64,000 nt of DNA from Sulfodiicoccus acidiphilus (GTDB taxonomy: Archaea; Thermoproteota; Thermoprotei_A; Sulfolobales; Sulfolobaceae). Below, one piece after another: positions 24,356-33,192 of the stretch. Below the pieces are notes generated by a model. The model saw only the letters and a program-made list of their open reading frames with translations. It did not search any database and was not told where the DNA came from. How positions within the stretch are numbered: the stretch's first letter is position 1; each line of letters opens with the position of its first letter. Location: contig NZ_AP018553.1 in assembly GCF_003967175.1 (NCBI RefSeq), forward strand, positions 2,157,982-2,221,981, in the 5' to 3' direction. Both the position numbers and the translations under genes were made by a program.

Positions 24356-24955
24356 TTAGCCAGGAATTACAAGCTCTCCAGACAAAGGATAGTAGTAGTA
24401 CTTCACAGCGTAGTAGGTAGTCCCCACTTTCGATAGGACCCAAACTACTAGTGAGTAGGTGTGTGGATTGACGTTTAGCTCCGACATTTCTGTGTAGTTC
24501 AAGGTAAGAGTCACAGTAGTGTGCGGCTTAATGAGATAGGCTTTCTCAGGAATCGTATTTAGGATTTGACCTGACAACCCATAGACGCGACTCACCAACA
24601 CAGGAGATAGACCCAAAGCGATCCGTTCAGTTGAGTTGAGTCCTAGTTGAGCCAGATTAAGCGTCTTACCCAAATTCATTCCAGGGGACTGCAACTGATC
24701 GTCTGGAATTAGTTGGAAAACAGCATATTCGTTGGAGGGTAAGTTGAACGTGACGGTAACGTAGAAGGACTGAGTCTGCTCAGAAAGGACCGCTGGACTA
24801 GCTACTAAGTTGACGTAGTAAGACTCGGCCTGCGCCATCTGCAACGCCGACGTATTTACCGACGTTACACTTAAGATGCTTCCCGAGAGAGCCACGGCTG
24901 AAATAGCCATGGTTGCTGTTACAATTATAATTATTAATGTGCTTATAGAGTTCAT
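24356..24955 (-). CDS. Pilin-like secreted protein with N-terminal membrane anchor
   Basis: A 199-residue protein. Residues 6-30 are one long hydrophobic helix (ISTLIIIIVTATMAISAVALSG) close to the N-terminus, as in archaeal type IV pilin-like proteins. The rest is a Ser/Thr/Tyr-rich beta domain with N-glycosylation sites (NTSA, NSTE, NYTE). Its ATG follows the stop of the upstream gene at once (TAG-ATG), with CAGGTGAG as ribosome site. The end of its frame (GELVIPG then TAA) runs into a second frame encoding the adhesin. Confidence 0.7.
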   Translation of the reverse strand: MNSISTLIIIIVTATMAISAVALSGSILSVTSVNTSALQMAQAESYYVNLVASPAVLSEQTQSFYVTVTFNLPSNEYAVFQLIPDDQLQSPGMNLGKTLNLAQLGLNSTERIALGLSPVLVSRVYGLSGQILNTIPEKAYLIKPHTTVTLTLNYTEMSELNVNPHTYSLVVWVLSKVGTTYYAVKYYYYPLSGELVIPG

Positions 24956-25567
24956 CTAGCTCACCTGGATTAAACTGGAAGAGTTGGATTCCGCGTACGT
25001 ACCTATCAGGTAATAGTTGGCTCCAACTTCTGCCACGACCCAGAATACAACATAGTCCCCCGGGGTAGAGAAATGAAATGTAATAGGAACGCCTTTAGAT
25101 TGAGGAGAACTGGGCGAGTCCACATACGCCTTCACATCTTCGGAGTTCAATTGACGCCCAGACACACTATATATAGAAGACAGAAGTTTATAAGCAGATT
25201 GTTCATTAACGATATTCTCCCCTTGAACGTAGACTGAGGAGGGAGGGAGAGAGGAGGAGGGAGAGAGGAACAGAAGGACATAGGGTGAAACGTTTGTGAC
25301 GCCAGCCACGAGGTAAACTTGAGATGGGTACTGCTGAGAGTAGAAATACGGGAGGACTGTGACGTTATAACCAGTCGACGAAGTGCCAACTATGGGCCCT
25401 GCGAGTAGCTCTAATTCGGCCGTGAGCTGATCTGCTTCGTGTTGCTCCTGGACTAAGGATTCTTGATATCCCACTACTGCAGAAGTGAGGCCGAACGCCA
25501 TCACACCTATTACTACTACCGCCACAAGTAGAATTATAGCCGTTATGGGTGCATCCACTGGGATCAC
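24956..25567 (-). CDS. Pilin-like secreted protein
   Basis: 203 residues from a GTG that overlaps the upstream gene's TAG by one base. Residues 5-32 form a hydrophobic helix (PITAIILLVAVVVIGVMAFGL), followed by a coiled stretch (ESLVQEQHEADQLTAELELL) and a beta-rich outer domain. The C-terminal VVAEVGANYYLIGTYAES resembles VLSKVGTTYYAVKYYYY of the next gene, so the two are probably duplicates. Likely part of a surface filament or anchor complex, with no assembly ATPase nearby. Confidence 0.7.
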   Translation of the reverse strand: MIPVDAPITAIILLVAVVVIGVMAFGLTSAVVGYQESLVQEQHEADQLTAELELLAGPIVGTSSTGYNVTVLPYFYSQQYPSQVYLVAGVTNVSPYVLLFLSPSSSLPPSSVYVQGENIVNEQSAYKLLSSIYSVSGRQLNSEDVKAYVDSPSSPQSKGVPITFHFSTPGDYVVFWVVAEVGANYYLIGTYAESNSSSLIQVS

Positions 25568-26592
25568 TAAGTGATTGTAGTTGTATTTGCCACAACGTAG
25601 GTATAGTATGTCGTATAACCGCTATAATCGACTTGGAAATAAATCGCCAGGAACACTGTGGCATTTGTATTGGTCTTTACTCCACTTGTTGTTAGTGTAA
25701 AGATTTGCGTAATAGTGATATTAGTCGCACTAGAGGAGCCTGCTGAGACTGATAAACCCAATGGGGACTCGTTTATATCAGAAAGGAGAGTCCCGTGGGT
25801 ATTGCCAGTAGATTCGTATAAGGCTAGGAACAGGACGTAGTCGTAGTTAGGAATTTCTATGCTTTGGTTGGAAAAGTCCACCACCTTGAGGTTCTTTAGG
25901 TTCACCGTGACATTCAACTGTGACCTAGAAACTTCGCTTACGGAGACCTGCGGAGTTGCCTTTATCGCGAACGCCAAGAGAGGAACACTGGATCTGACTA
26001 CGTAGGAAGACTCGCTTAACTGTGCCAGTTGCGTGACTTCGCCTGACAGGAACGTATCTGGGTTGACAATGAACTCGTTACCTCTGGAGGTGGTGAAGAG
26101 CACCGGACCTCCTCCTTGACCCAAGTCGAGAACTATCACGGGGGTTCCTGCTGAGAGCTGAACGCCGTAGACGTTTCCCCCCGCTAGTTGAGACTGGTAA
26201 ATCTTACCGTCCACGTAAATCACTGGGCCACCGCTCACCGAGTTTCCCACGTTAACAGGAGAGGGCTTTGCCTGTTGTCCGGTGTCGACCCAGAGCAGGT
26301 TAGTCACGTTAAGAGCGGGGTCGAGGTAGTAGTTGCCGGGAGACGTGAAAGCTAATACCAGGTAGTTATTCCCACCAGTCTGATTCAGATAGACCAGCAT
26401 CTGGTCCTTCACCTCGTCTTGTTCCAACTGTTTCGCCAAAGTGAGCCCCTGGGCCGACTGTTGAGCCTGTTCCTGAACCGAGGGCGTCGACAGTAGAAGG
26501 TAAGAGAAAGGAATAAGCACCCCGAGCATTACTATGAGCAGAATGAGAAATCCCACTACCTCAGACAAAGCGGCCTTAGATCTTCTCTTCAT
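25567..26592 (-). CDS. Archaeal type IV pilin-like protein, large
   Basis: A 341-residue protein led by a class III-type signal: basic KRRSK, then ALSEVVGFLILLIVMLGVLIPF. The SEVVG-hydrophobic pattern matches archaeal prepilins (SPVVG). The region after it (PSVQEQAQQSAQGLTLAKQLEQDEV) could form the pilus-core helix. The long remaining part is beta-rich and Asn/Ser/Thr-rich. It is first in a four-gene operon with two smaller pilin-like proteins and a LamG-like adhesin. No secretion ATPase or PilC homologue is in the window, so assembly would need shared machinery. Confidence 0.72.
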   Translation of the reverse strand: MKRRSKAALSEVVGFLILLIVMLGVLIPFSYLLLSTPSVQEQAQQSAQGLTLAKQLEQDEVKDQMLVYLNQTGGNNYLVLAFTSPGNYYLDPALNVTNLLWVDTGQQAKPSPVNVGNSVSGGPVIYVDGKIYQSQLAGGNVYGVQLSAGTPVIVLDLGQGGGPVLFTTSRGNEFIVNPDTFLSGEVTQLAQLSESSYVVRSSVPLLAFAIKATPQVSVSEVSRSQLNVTVNLKNLKVVDFSNQSIEIPNYDYVLFLALYESTGNTHGTLLSDINESPLGLSVSAGSSSATNITITQIFTLTTSGVKTNTNATVFLAIYFQVDYSGYTTYYTYVVANTTTIT

Positions 26593-26673
26593 AACTAGTT
26601 TTGGCTGGCCTGAACATAGCTTTAAACTTTCGCCACAATTTATCTCGTTAATTCCCCCTCCTACGGAAGGCGG

Positions 26674-28345
26674 GTGAGACGGACGGAGCTCGTGCTATTG
26701 GTACTAGCGGCCTCAGTGACTTTGCTTATCACCAGGAGGGTGAGGTACGACGTTGTCGGCCTAATCACTATGCTTTCCTTGATTCTCCTTGGACTGGTAA
26801 ATCCGGAAAGGGCCTTGGAGAACTTCGGTTCCACCTCGGTGCTACTGTTGGTGGCCCTTATGATAGTGAGCGGCTTCCTGAGCGAGTCAGGCCTGCTCGA
26901 GGTGTTAGGCGAGTTCGTCACCTCGCGCGTGAGGAGCGAAAAGGTGGCCGTAGGTTTGATACTTGTGGCCACCGCCTTCATCTCTGGGTTCGTGAGTGAC
27001 GTGGCCCTTACGCTGAGTTTCCTTCCATTAGTAGTTTACATATCGTCTAAGCTCGGAAGGGCTAGGTCCAAGTACCTCATCCCGCTTTCCTACTCCGCCA
27101 TCCTGGGGGTAGGTACACGATGATAGGAACCTCTCCTAACGTCGTGCTGGACCAGTTCTGGATAGAGAAGTTCCACTCCGGTCTACCACTCTTTCAGTTC
27201 GCCCCGATAGGCCTGGCGGAGATGCTCGCCGGTCTGACAGTCGTAGTACTGGTCGTGGTGAGGCTGATGCCTTCGCTGTCTTCCACCTCCTTGGAGGAGG
27301 TTAAGGTAGGGGAATACTTGGTGGAGGTTGGTGTAGACCGAGAAAGCGACTTAGTGGGGAAGAGCCTATCGCAATTGGAGAGGGAACTGGGAGTGAAGGT
27401 GGACCACGTGGTCGGGGTGCCCAGGCTCTTCAGGAGCTACGTCTCCTCTGGCGACGTGTTGGTGTTGAGAGTACCCCCAGAGAAGCTACCAATCATCACT
27501 TCCCTCAAGGGGGTGAGACTCTCGCCGTCGGTGGAGGTGCCTCAGGGAGTTCCCACTTTCGAGGTCCTTGTTCCTAATGGTTCTAGACTTGTCGGAAGGA
27601 CGGTGGGTGAGCTCAAGCTAGCTGACACGTACAGGGTTTACGTACTGGGCACTTCAGTGAGAGGCACGGTATACAGGCTCTCCAGCTCGTCCATACAGCC
27701 TGGAACAGTCCTACTAGTGGCAGGGAAGGAGGAGGATGTGGCACGGCTAGCCAACGACACTTCCTTGGTCCCCTGACCAAGAGGGCGCCGAAGGTCTTCG
27801 ATCGGAGGTCCGCCATGTCCGCCTTAATTGCCCTGGTTGCTGGAGTGACAATGAGTCTGGTTGGGTTAAACGTGGCCGTAGCCTTCCTGATCCCAGCGGC
27901 CGCGCTAATGATCCTAACTCCGAAAAGGAGGAGGGTCTACGAGTACGTGGACTGGCCGGTGATCTTCTTCGTAGGGTCGTACCTCTCCTTAGGTGACGCG
28001 GTAACGTCGTTAGCACCTCAACTGGCGGGGTTCACAGGGGGCTCACTCCTGATCCTCTTTCTTATGGGGCTCGCCCTGGCCAACGTCGTTAACAACGTCG
28101 CCGCCGCCGTTATCCTGGGACCAGTGGCCCTCACTTTCCAGGACCCACTCCTGGCCACTACGGTGCTGGCTATGGCGTGCTCCTCGACGTTCCTCCTCCC
28201 GTTCTCACACCAGGCAAACATAACAGTTTACAACGCTGCAGGCTACAGAGTAAGGGACTACCTCCTAGGAGGAGCAGTCCTCGTGGTCACGGTCACTGTT
28301 CTCACCTTCACTTACGTTGCCCTAGTTCACGGCTCTCTTATCTAG
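26674..28345 (+). pseudogene. SLC13/DASS-type permease with TrkA-C domains, frameshifted in two places
   Basis: Three consecutive frames make one permease. 26674-27123 holds the first helices; 27120-27776 begins with IGTSPNVVL, the family's substrate loop, and carries two TrkA-C/RCK_C-like regulatory domains; 27815-28345 holds the last helices with NNVAAAVILGP and SHQANITVYNAAGYR. The first break is at CTGGGGGTAGG (~27107) and the second at GTCCCCTGACC (~27770). Coding-like sequence without a start (LTKRAPKVFDRRSA) joins the second and third parts. Both breaks lie in short G or C runs, so sequence error or recent decay are both possible. Intact relatives import dicarboxylates, sulfate or arsenite. 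Confidence 0.8.
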
Positions 28346-28443
28346 GTCGGAACTCCTAGAGCCCCATAGAGGCCTTCTTCGCAATAAGAAATGTTGAAGG
28401 GCTTTGTGAACATCAGCTGACCTCTTCAATGAGACCTTTAGAG

Positions 28444-29166
28444 TCAAGCTTTCTTGGCTCTGATGTACCTCACCTTTCCACCTTCCCTTACCTCCTGGAC
28501 GTACCCCAGCTTCACAAGCTTCCTGACCCTCCGGTAGGCAGTAGTCCGAGGCATTCCAGTGGCATCCATTATCTTGGATAAGGTGTCCGCACCCATCTCA
28601 ACAGCGTCTAAGACTGAGACATCTCGTGGATCCAAGTCCTCGTAGGGAGCGTTCTGCACTGGGGCCTTGCCGAAGAGTAGATAGGCCAAATAACCAGTAG
28701 CACCGAGACTGGCAGCTAGGGCCGGGACCAAGAAGAGCTCGAGGTTTAGGGGCGCTTCAGGCACCTGGTACAACACCTGCACATAGGAGCCGTAGAACTT
28801 GAGGAAGATACCACTTGAGTTGGCCGAGAAGCCCCTCAGGTCGCCGCTCACGTACTCTACGTTAGCACCTGGAGGGAGGATAAGTGTGATGTTGGCCTGA
28901 AAGGGTTCATTCAAGGTGAAGTTCGATGGCGGGAAAGGACCCCTATAGGTCAGGAAGTGAATTCCTGGGGCCTCGAAGGTTACTGTGTAGTTCCTAAACA
29001 CAAAAGTGGAGTTGGAAGTAATGGCTGTGGAGTTAGAAAAGGGTAGGTAGACTAGGGAGGAGTTGGTGACCAAGTTGAACTGTCCAGAGTAGCTCACGTA
29101 AACTGAGCTTGCGAAAGTCACAGAAGCAAAGAGGAACAGCGGTATCAACGCGACCTCGAGCCTCAT
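28444..29166 (-). CDS. Membrane-anchored winged-helix regulator with outer sensor domain
   Basis: 240 residues. Residues 1-19 form a signal/anchor, residues 20-140 an extracytoplasmic beta-rich domain with many N-glycosylation sites, residues ~145-167 a membrane helix (LFLVPALAASLGATGYLAYLLF), and residues 178-240 a winged HTH (VSVLDAVEMGADTLSKIMDATGMPRTTAYRRVRKLVKLGYV). The layout suggests a one-component system that senses something outside and binds DNA inside. No obvious target gene; the neighbour is the frameshifted permease, which is convergent. Confidence 0.7.
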   Translation of the reverse strand: MRLEVALIPLFLFASVTFASSVYVSYSGQFNLVTNSSLVYLPFSNSTAITSNSTFVFRNYTVTFEAPGIHFLTYRGPFPPSNFTLNEPFQANITLILPPGANVEYVSGDLRGFSANSSGIFLKFYGSYVQVLYQVPEAPLNLELFLVPALAASLGATGYLAYLLFGKAPVQNAPYEDLDPRDVSVLDAVEMGADTLSKIMDATGMPRTTAYRRVRKLVKLGYVQEVREGGKVRYIRAKKA

Positions 29167-29322
29167 CCGCGTGCAACTAGCTGTCTGGTTTAAAACCTGA
29201 GTTCCTGCTAGTTTGTGGGGTTCCTCAACCTCTTGCTCCTACCACAGCTCACGAGGGACTGAGACTAAACTTACGCAGGAATTTGTGTTCAAGCCGTGAG
29301 GACGAGGACCTAAATTTAACTT

Positions 29323-29614
29323 AACGGGGGTTGAGGGGACGGAAGTCCCCTTCCGTGGGGACGGACAGCCCCCTTATGTAAACCTCTTTACGGTCATCAA
29401 AATACTATTTCTACGACCTCTACTGTGAGAGCTGGGTCGCACCCTCTGGACTGGGGGAACTCACGCCCGTGGAGAGGAAACCCTCCGTGATCCCCCTTCC
29501 GTACTGTTCACAGGACGGTCCCCCGGAACCTCCGCTACGTAAGGAGATCGAGGTCCCTCCGAGGTGCGGGACTCACCGCGAGGACGCCCCGTCCGTTAGG
29601 GCAGGGTAGTTCAC
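29323..29614 (+). mobile_element. Family-A non-coding element, full copy (A2)
   Basis: 292 bp and the best-preserved copy. Left end GGGGGTTGAGGGGACGGAAG pairs with CCCCTTCCGTGGGGACGG; then AGCCCCCTTATGTAAACC, AAATACTATTTCTACGACC, GTGAGAGCTGGGTCGCACCC, GACTGGGGGAACTCACGCCC, CTCCGTGATCCCCCTTCCG, CTGTTCACAGGACGG, and the right-end hairpin ending GGCAGGGTAGTTCAC. No shared protein frame between copies. Confidence 0.75.
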
Positions 29615-29790
29615 GAATAACAAAGATGGAAGTCTTAGTTCTACTCTCAATTGTCTCACAGTGCAATCACATATCATTGAACCTGAAACGGTACCTACGA
29701 TGGGAGTCGTCCATATCCTGGCGACCTCTAACTCCCTTATTTAGTGCAGTGAGTTCATTTATCGAGGTTCTCATAGAATACCTCGCTAAC

Positions 29791-30118
29791 ACCTGACTTC
29801 CTCCCCGCCCTGGAAGGGACGAGGGTTCCCTCCCAGAGGGCTCGTCGTTCCCACCATCGGTTCGGGTTTACATCCCTCGTTTGGTGGGCAGTGGAGTGGA
29901 TCGGGGGGAACCCACTCGAAGGTGGGACTTTCTTCCGTGAAGTCCGGTCCCTCAAGGGAGATATTGGCTGCTCCTCCCTCATTTTCGTTAAGTCCTCGAT
30001 CGAGCTGGGGAGAGGAGCGTCGTTAGGGTCACAATGTATCCCCACAAAGAAGTGCTTGAATATGAGGGGGCTACACCCCAGTGAAAGGTGAGGCTTTCCA
30101 CCCCCTCAACCCCTTCTC
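29791..30118 (+). mobile_element. Family-C non-coding element (C2)
   Basis: About 330 bp, beginning with CTCCCCGCCCTGGAAGGGACG (hairpin-like), passing through CGGTTCGGGTTTACATCCC, GGTGGGCAGTGG, GAGCTGGGGAGAGG and GTTAGGGTCAC, and ending GGCTTTCCACCCCCTCAACCCC. The start recalls the right-end hairpin and the end recalls the left end (CCCCCTTAACC) of family A, so it is read as the same class of element with a different core. Confidence 0.65.
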
Positions 30119-30221
30119 TGTGCAATTGACAAGGTTTCCCAAGGACGTTCGAACCGTTACAAGGAAATCAGTCCCAAAAACCTAGGCCCTCCGTTCCCAC
30201 TTATCCTCACAGCTATGAAAT

Positions 30222-31682
30222 CTAGTGGGCTATAACAGCCCTCTCAGTCTCCTTGATCTCCTTGCTAGCCCTAGAAGAAAAGGTGTAGTTCTTGGTCCAT
30301 ATGTTCACTATCAACACCATAAACATAGACACTAACCCAACTACGAATATGTAGTTGAAAGCTGTGGGGGAAGGGAAGAAAGAGACTCCCACCACCTTAC
30401 CTCCCAACATCAGAACGTAGGGATCTTGGTATGAATCCATTAGGACGGTGGCGACCACGGGGCCCGCTGAACTACCCAGTGTCCTTATGAGCGTGTTCAT
30501 GCCCAAACCAGTGGTCATAACGTCTGGAGGTAGGGACGTGGCCACCATGTTTACCAGGGGCACTATCACGAAAATCAACCCAAGTGCGGACATTATGGAG
30601 TCCAACACTATGTCAAGGGAAGTTGCCCTGTTAACTATGAAAAGGAAAAATCCCAGCATGCCGAAGAGCGTTCCGGCCGTGAGTACTGGTTTGGGACCCA
30701 CGTTGGACACCATCCTTCCCACCAAGGGTCCCATAACTATCATGGTCAGGGAAACAGGGGCCATGAGGAGTCCACTGGAAACGATATCTAACCCCAGGCC
30801 ATAAGGGGGAGGGAGTTGCTCGTAATATGTGAGCCCCAAAAACATTAGGAACATCGAAACTCCAGATATGAGACCTGCCACGTTAGCAACCATGACGTTC
30901 CTTACCTTCAGGAGGTCAAGCCTCATAAGGGGCTCCTTCGCCCTCTTCTCGTAGGGCAGGAATATCCCAAAGGTAACTAAGGAGAGCGTCAGTAGGGCAA
31001 GCTGACTGGGAACTGCCCACCCCACCGATGGACCGTCGCTCAAGTATACCAGCAGCGATGCCATGCTGGCCATGAGGAGTGACGCTCCAACGTAATCTAC
31101 GCTCTCCTTCGTCCTCGTCCCACTTTCCTTCAACATCTTTGCCGACACTAGGAATAGAGCGAGGGAAAGGAGGAAGGCAGTGTGGAAGGCCCATTGCCAA
31201 CCTAGGTCCTGGACAACGTAGGCCCCCACTAGAAGTCCAAGAGCGGGGCCTATTCCGATAGCGCCGCTCAATATTCCCTGAGCCGTGGCTATCTCTTCCC
31301 TAGGGAAGACGTCAGTTACTATGGAAATCGCGATCGGGAACATAGCGTAGCCAAGTCCCTGAATGGCCCTAGCCCCTATGAGGAAATATATGGTGGGGGA
31401 GAGGCCTGCTAATCCGACCGCAAGAATGTAGAAGCCCACCGACACGAGGTACATCCTCTTCTTCCCGAAGCGGTCCCCCATTTTCCCGAAGAGGGGCGAT
31501 ACCACGGCGCCCACGATGAGATAAGCTGATGTTATCCACGCGGCCGTAGTGGCTGTAGTATTGAAGTCGCTCTCTATCTTCGGGAGGGCCGGAACGACCA
31601 TGGTCTCCACGTAATTTATTATTATTAACATTCCGGCAAGTACGGCCAAGGTAGTAGTCGCGTGAGGGCTCTTGGAGGACAT
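30222..31682 (-). CDS. MFS drug:H+ antiporter, DHA2 (14-helix) type
   Basis: A 486-residue permease with about 14 membrane helices. Motif A between helices 2 and 3 reads GKMGDRFGKKRMYL, and motif C-type ILSGAIGIGPALG lies in helix 5, the mark of antiporters. It probably exports toxic organics or metabolites by proton exchange. ATG start; no adjacent regulator. It stands alone between the family-C element and the divergent dienelactone hydrolase gene. Confidence 0.85.
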   Translation of the reverse strand: MSSKSPHATTTLAVLAGMLIIINYVETMVVPALPKIESDFNTTATTAAWITSAYLIVGAVVSPLFGKMGDRFGKKRMYLVSVGFYILAVGLAGLSPTIYFLIGARAIQGLGYAMFPIAISIVTDVFPREEIATAQGILSGAIGIGPALGLLVGAYVVQDLGWQWAFHTAFLLSLALFLVSAKMLKESGTRTKESVDYVGASLLMASMASLLVYLSDGPSVGWAVPSQLALLTLSLVTFGIFLPYEKRAKEPLMRLDLLKVRNVMVANVAGLISGVSMFLMFLGLTYYEQLPPPYGLGLDIVSSGLLMAPVSLTMIVMGPLVGRMVSNVGPKPVLTAGTLFGMLGFFLFIVNRATSLDIVLDSIMSALGLIFVIVPLVNMVATSLPPDVMTTGLGMNTLIRTLGSSAGPVVATVLMDSYQDPYVLMLGGKVVGVSFFPSPTAFNYIFVVGLVSMFMVLIVNIWTKNYTFSSRASKEIKETERAVIAH

Positions 31683-31810
31683 GAATCCAAGCTGAACCGC
31701 TCCGTCTTATAACTATTTCGATATATCTTTTTAATGTTAGACTAGACCTGTCCCCTACTCATCAGGACGATGAATCACTTGTTTTTAAGGGAAACAAGGA
31801 AGCGAAGATC

Positions 31811-32593
31811 ATGAGTTCGATTAACGAATCGGAAATTAGAATTCAGGGCGAAAGTGGAGAGGTAAAGGTGTACCAAGCTTCGCCGAGCTCTCCAAAGGCG
31901 GGGGTGATCGTCGTTCACGAAATTTGGGGCCTCGAGGACCACATAAGGGATGTGGCGAGGCGCTTCGCCAAGGAGGGCTACTTAGCCGTGGCCCCCAACC
32001 TCTACTCCAAGGAGGGTGAACTGCTCAACCCTAAGAACATAGAGTCGGCCATGAGCCTAGTATGGTCAGTGCCTCCAGAGAGGAGGAGGGACCCTAACAT
32101 GGTGCAAGAGATCCTGGGAAAGGCAAACGAAACCCAGAGAAAGGTGGTGGAGACGTTGGTAGTGAACAGGTCGTCCTTAGAGGAAAGGATGGTAAAGGAC
32201 TTGGCTAGGATCTACGACCACCTCCACAGGGAGGTCAAAAAGGTGGGGAGCGTGGGCTTCTGTATGGGAGGAGGACTCGTCTTTCAGTTAGCGACAGAGG
32301 TTCCGATAGATGCGACGGCAGTCTTCTACGGTGCCAACCCACGTCCAGTGGAAAAGGTTGAAAACATCAAGGGAAAGGTGATGGGGCTCTACGCTGGAGA
32401 GGACCTCTACATAAACTCCGGACTGCCAGAGCTCATGTCGGCGGTGGTGAAGTACAAGAAAGACTTCGAGCTCAAGCTCTATCCAGGGGCTGTGCACGCT
32501 TTCTTCAACGACACCCGACCAACTTATAACGAGGCTGCAGCTAGGGACGCCTGGGAGAGGACGTTGAGGCTGTTCAGAGGTGCTCTGGCTTGA
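31811..32593 (+). CDS. Dienelactone hydrolase family protein
   Basis: A 260-residue cytoplasmic alpha/beta hydrolase. The nucleophile is Cys151 in GFCMGGG; the acid is in GEDLYIN and the His in GAVHAFFND, the full Cys-Asp-His triad of dienelactone hydrolases. The region VHEIWGLEDHIRDVARRFAKEGY is the family's oxyanion segment. An extra helical insert (residues ~75-125) is longer than in the bacterial enzyme. It would open lactones or esters, but the true substrate in archaea is unknown. Confidence 0.85.
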   Translation: MSSINESEIRIQGESGEVKVYQASPSSPKAGVIVVHEIWGLEDHIRDVARRFAKEGYLAVAPNLYSKEGELLNPKNIESAMSLVWSVPPERRRDPNMVQEILGKANETQRKVVETLVVNRSSLEERMVKDLARIYDHLHREVKKVGSVGFCMGGGLVFQLATEVPIDATAVFYGANPRPVEKVENIKGKVMGLYAGEDLYINSGLPELMSAVVKYKKDFELKLYPGAVHAFFNDTRPTYNEAAARDAWERTLRLFRGALA

Positions 32594-32739
32594 CAGAGAC
32601 TGTCCTGGACTGCTTCGTGACGTGGGCCACCACGTTAGAGAAACTGAAGAAAGAGGGAAAGTTGAAGGACGTCGAGGAAGTCCTAGGATCTACTGCCGAG
32701 GGCCTCCCTCAGTCTCGCGACGAGAAGGGAAGTAAGTGA
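32590..32739 (+). CDS. Possible 49-residue protein coupled to the hydrolase
   Basis: A TTG overlaps the hydrolase stop (CTTGA), then runs 49 codons as an acidic/basic helical peptide (TETVLDCFVTWATTLEKLKKEGKLKDVEEVLGS in part). Codon use is like the neighbours. Its last 57 bases lie over the 3' end of the THEP1 gene on the other strand. No family recognised. Confidence 0.4.
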   Translation: MTETVLDCFVTWATTLEKLKKEGKLKDVEEVLGSTAEGLPQSRDEKGSK

Positions 32740-33192
32740 GGCCCTATTATTTTCCGTAACCACAATTCTCTCGTACTTAACGTCGAGCTGGACATTTCTG
32801 TGCACCGCACCTATCACAGGCATAGTGGAGGAGAGGGCCTCGACTATGGCCTCCCTGAGTTTGGGCACCTTCAGCTCCATCGGTCCGACCTCGTCTAGAA
32901 CTAGAACGTCGGCTTCTCTCAGGGCTCTCCTCACAGCGAAGAGGCCGAGTTCCCCAGCATCCTGGAACAGGGAGTACCTTCCGACGGAGTTTCCCCCCTC
33001 TCTGGCTAACCACACGCTCTCGCCTGTTAGAACGTCCACAATTCTGAACCCCACTCTCCTTCCCTTCTCCCTGACTTCAGGGGTTAGGAAACCTCCGAAC
33101 TTGGCCTCTCCCCTCATTGTCTGAACTACGTTCAAGATCACCGTGGTCTTTCCTACACCAGGCCTACCAGTTAGCAACGTCTTCAACTTCAA
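32683..33192 (-). CDS. THEP1-type nucleoside triphosphatase
   Basis: A 169-residue P-loop NTPase of the THEP1/NTPase_1 family. Walker A is GRPGVGKTT (residues 8-16), then GGFLTPEVREKGRRVGFRIVD, the family's hallmark, and Walker B is VLVLDEVGPMEL (~98). The family hydrolyses NTPs to NDPs in vitro; a repair or RNA role has been suggested but is not settled. It overlaps the SDR gene upstream by 4 bp. Confidence 0.88.
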   Translation of the reverse strand: MKLKTLLTGRPGVGKTTVILNVVQTMRGEAKFGGFLTPEVREKGRRVGFRIVDVLTGESVWLAREGGNSVGRYSLFQDAGELGLFAVRRALREADVLVLDEVGPMELKVPKLREAIVEALSSTMPVIGAVHRNVQLDVKYERIVVTENNRASLTSLLVARLREALGSRS

